A stretch of DNA of 6,207 nucleotides from a bacterium (GTDB lineage Bacteria > Verrucomicrobiota > Verrucomicrobiia > Limisphaerales > J093), in assembly GCA_021784265.1 (NCBI GenBank), contig JAJXTA010000192.1, positions 1 through 6,207 on the forward strand, in the 5' to 3' direction. The position numbers were made by a program, and so were the translations under genes. The notes below the pieces were generated by a model that was not told the DNA's origin, did not search any database, and saw only the letters and a program-made list of their open reading frames with translations. The stretch's first letter is position 1; every line of letters starts with the position of its first letter. Positions 5,968 to 6,207 of the stretch are shown one piece after another.

Positions 5968-6207
5968 ATGAAAGCGTGCCACATCCACACCCTGCTGCGG
6001 TTGGTGAGTTGGAGCCTGGTGGTCGGGCTGGCTACCGGTTCAGCCGGTATGGCGGCACCGCCAGCGGCCGGTTTTGTCCTCGTCCAAGGCCGCACGACCC
6101 TCCGCTTCAACGCCCAAGGGGCCTTGGTCGCGTGGACCGGGCAATGGGCCCACCAAGCCGGGGCTCAGTCGGTGTCCGCGGGCGAGGTGCGGTACGGAAC
6201 CCGAACT
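5968..6207 (+). CDS. Secreted protein of unknown function, 3' end cut off by the window
   Basis: Reading from ATG 5968, 80 codons stay open to the window end with no stop. The N-terminus (MKACHIHTLLRLVSWSLVVGL, then ATGSAGMAA) has a basic and hydrophobic layout typical of a signal peptide, with likely cleavage around residues 27-30 before PPAAGF. The mature start (FVLVQGRTTLRFNAQGALVAWTG) has alternating hydrophobic residues like a beta-sandwich edge, as often seen at the start of secreted glycosidases or polysaccharide-binding proteins, but I do not recognise a family. It lies 21 bases after the preceding secreted protein gene on the same strand, so co-transcription and a shared extracellular role are likely. 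No clear ribosome binding site precedes the ATG. The product cannot be assigned from the part present. Confidence 0.6.
   Translation, partial: MKACHIHTLLRLVSWSLVVGLATGSAGMAAPPAAGFVLVQGRTTLRFNAQGALVAWTGQWAHQAGAQSVSAGEVRYGTRT

Noticed and set aside
5158..5988. Minus-strand open frame of 276 codons
   Set aside because: It is antisense to the DUF4832-type gene, which has a signal peptide and clear domain motifs. The antisense product has low-complexity, basic composition.
1..6207. CRISPR array, tRNA, rRNA, insertion sequence or phage genes
   Set aside because: No regular spaced repeats, tRNA-like cloverleaf, transposase motifs or terminal inverted repeats were seen on either strand.

Overview
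The window is a GC-rich, gene-dense piece of a bacterial chromosome that looks like part of an extracellular-polysaccharide or cell-surface-glycan locus. The sequence cannot name the organism. The kind of proteins (a plant-type GDP-mannose 3,5-epimerase homologue, a GHMP sugar kinase next to a double nucleotidyltransferase, a DUF4832-type secreted protein), the high GC and the mostly weak Shine-Dalgarno sites suggest Verrucomicrobiota or a related PVC lineage. That placement is inference.

Region 1 (1-3290, plus strand) is a tightly packed operon of four genes. It holds the 3' half of a GDP-mannose 3,5-epimerase-like gene, a GHMP-type sugar kinase overlapping it by 4 bases, a protein made of two cytidylyltransferase-fold halves overlapping the kinase by 4 bases, and, 14 bases later, a membrane-anchored SGNH/AlgX-like protein. 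A sugar-nucleotide epimerase, a kinase and a nucleotidyltransferase together suggest the making of an activated sugar. The anchored SGNH-like protein would act on the assembled or exported glycan.

Region 2 (3355-4161, minus strand) is a WecG/TagA/CpsF glycosyltransferase. It converges on region 1 and supports the polysaccharide reading, because this family adds an early sugar to a lipid-linked carrier.

Region 3 (4162-4473) is a 312-base divergent intergenic stretch. It should hold the promoters of the glycosyltransferase and of the rightward genes, but I find no convincing promoter boxes. It does contain a small pair of mutually exclusive hairpins.

Region 4 (4474-6207, plus strand) encodes two exported proteins. 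The first is a complete DUF4874/DUF4832-type protein with a glycosidase-like barrel. The second has a signal peptide and is cut by the window end. They could process or remodel the glycan made by the other genes.

The most interesting items are the kinase and double-nucleotidyltransferase cassette, in which one nucleotidyltransferase half has lost its HxGH catalytic motif, and its coupling to a GDP-mannose 3,5-epimerase homologue. The sugar these enzymes make cannot be read from the sequence.
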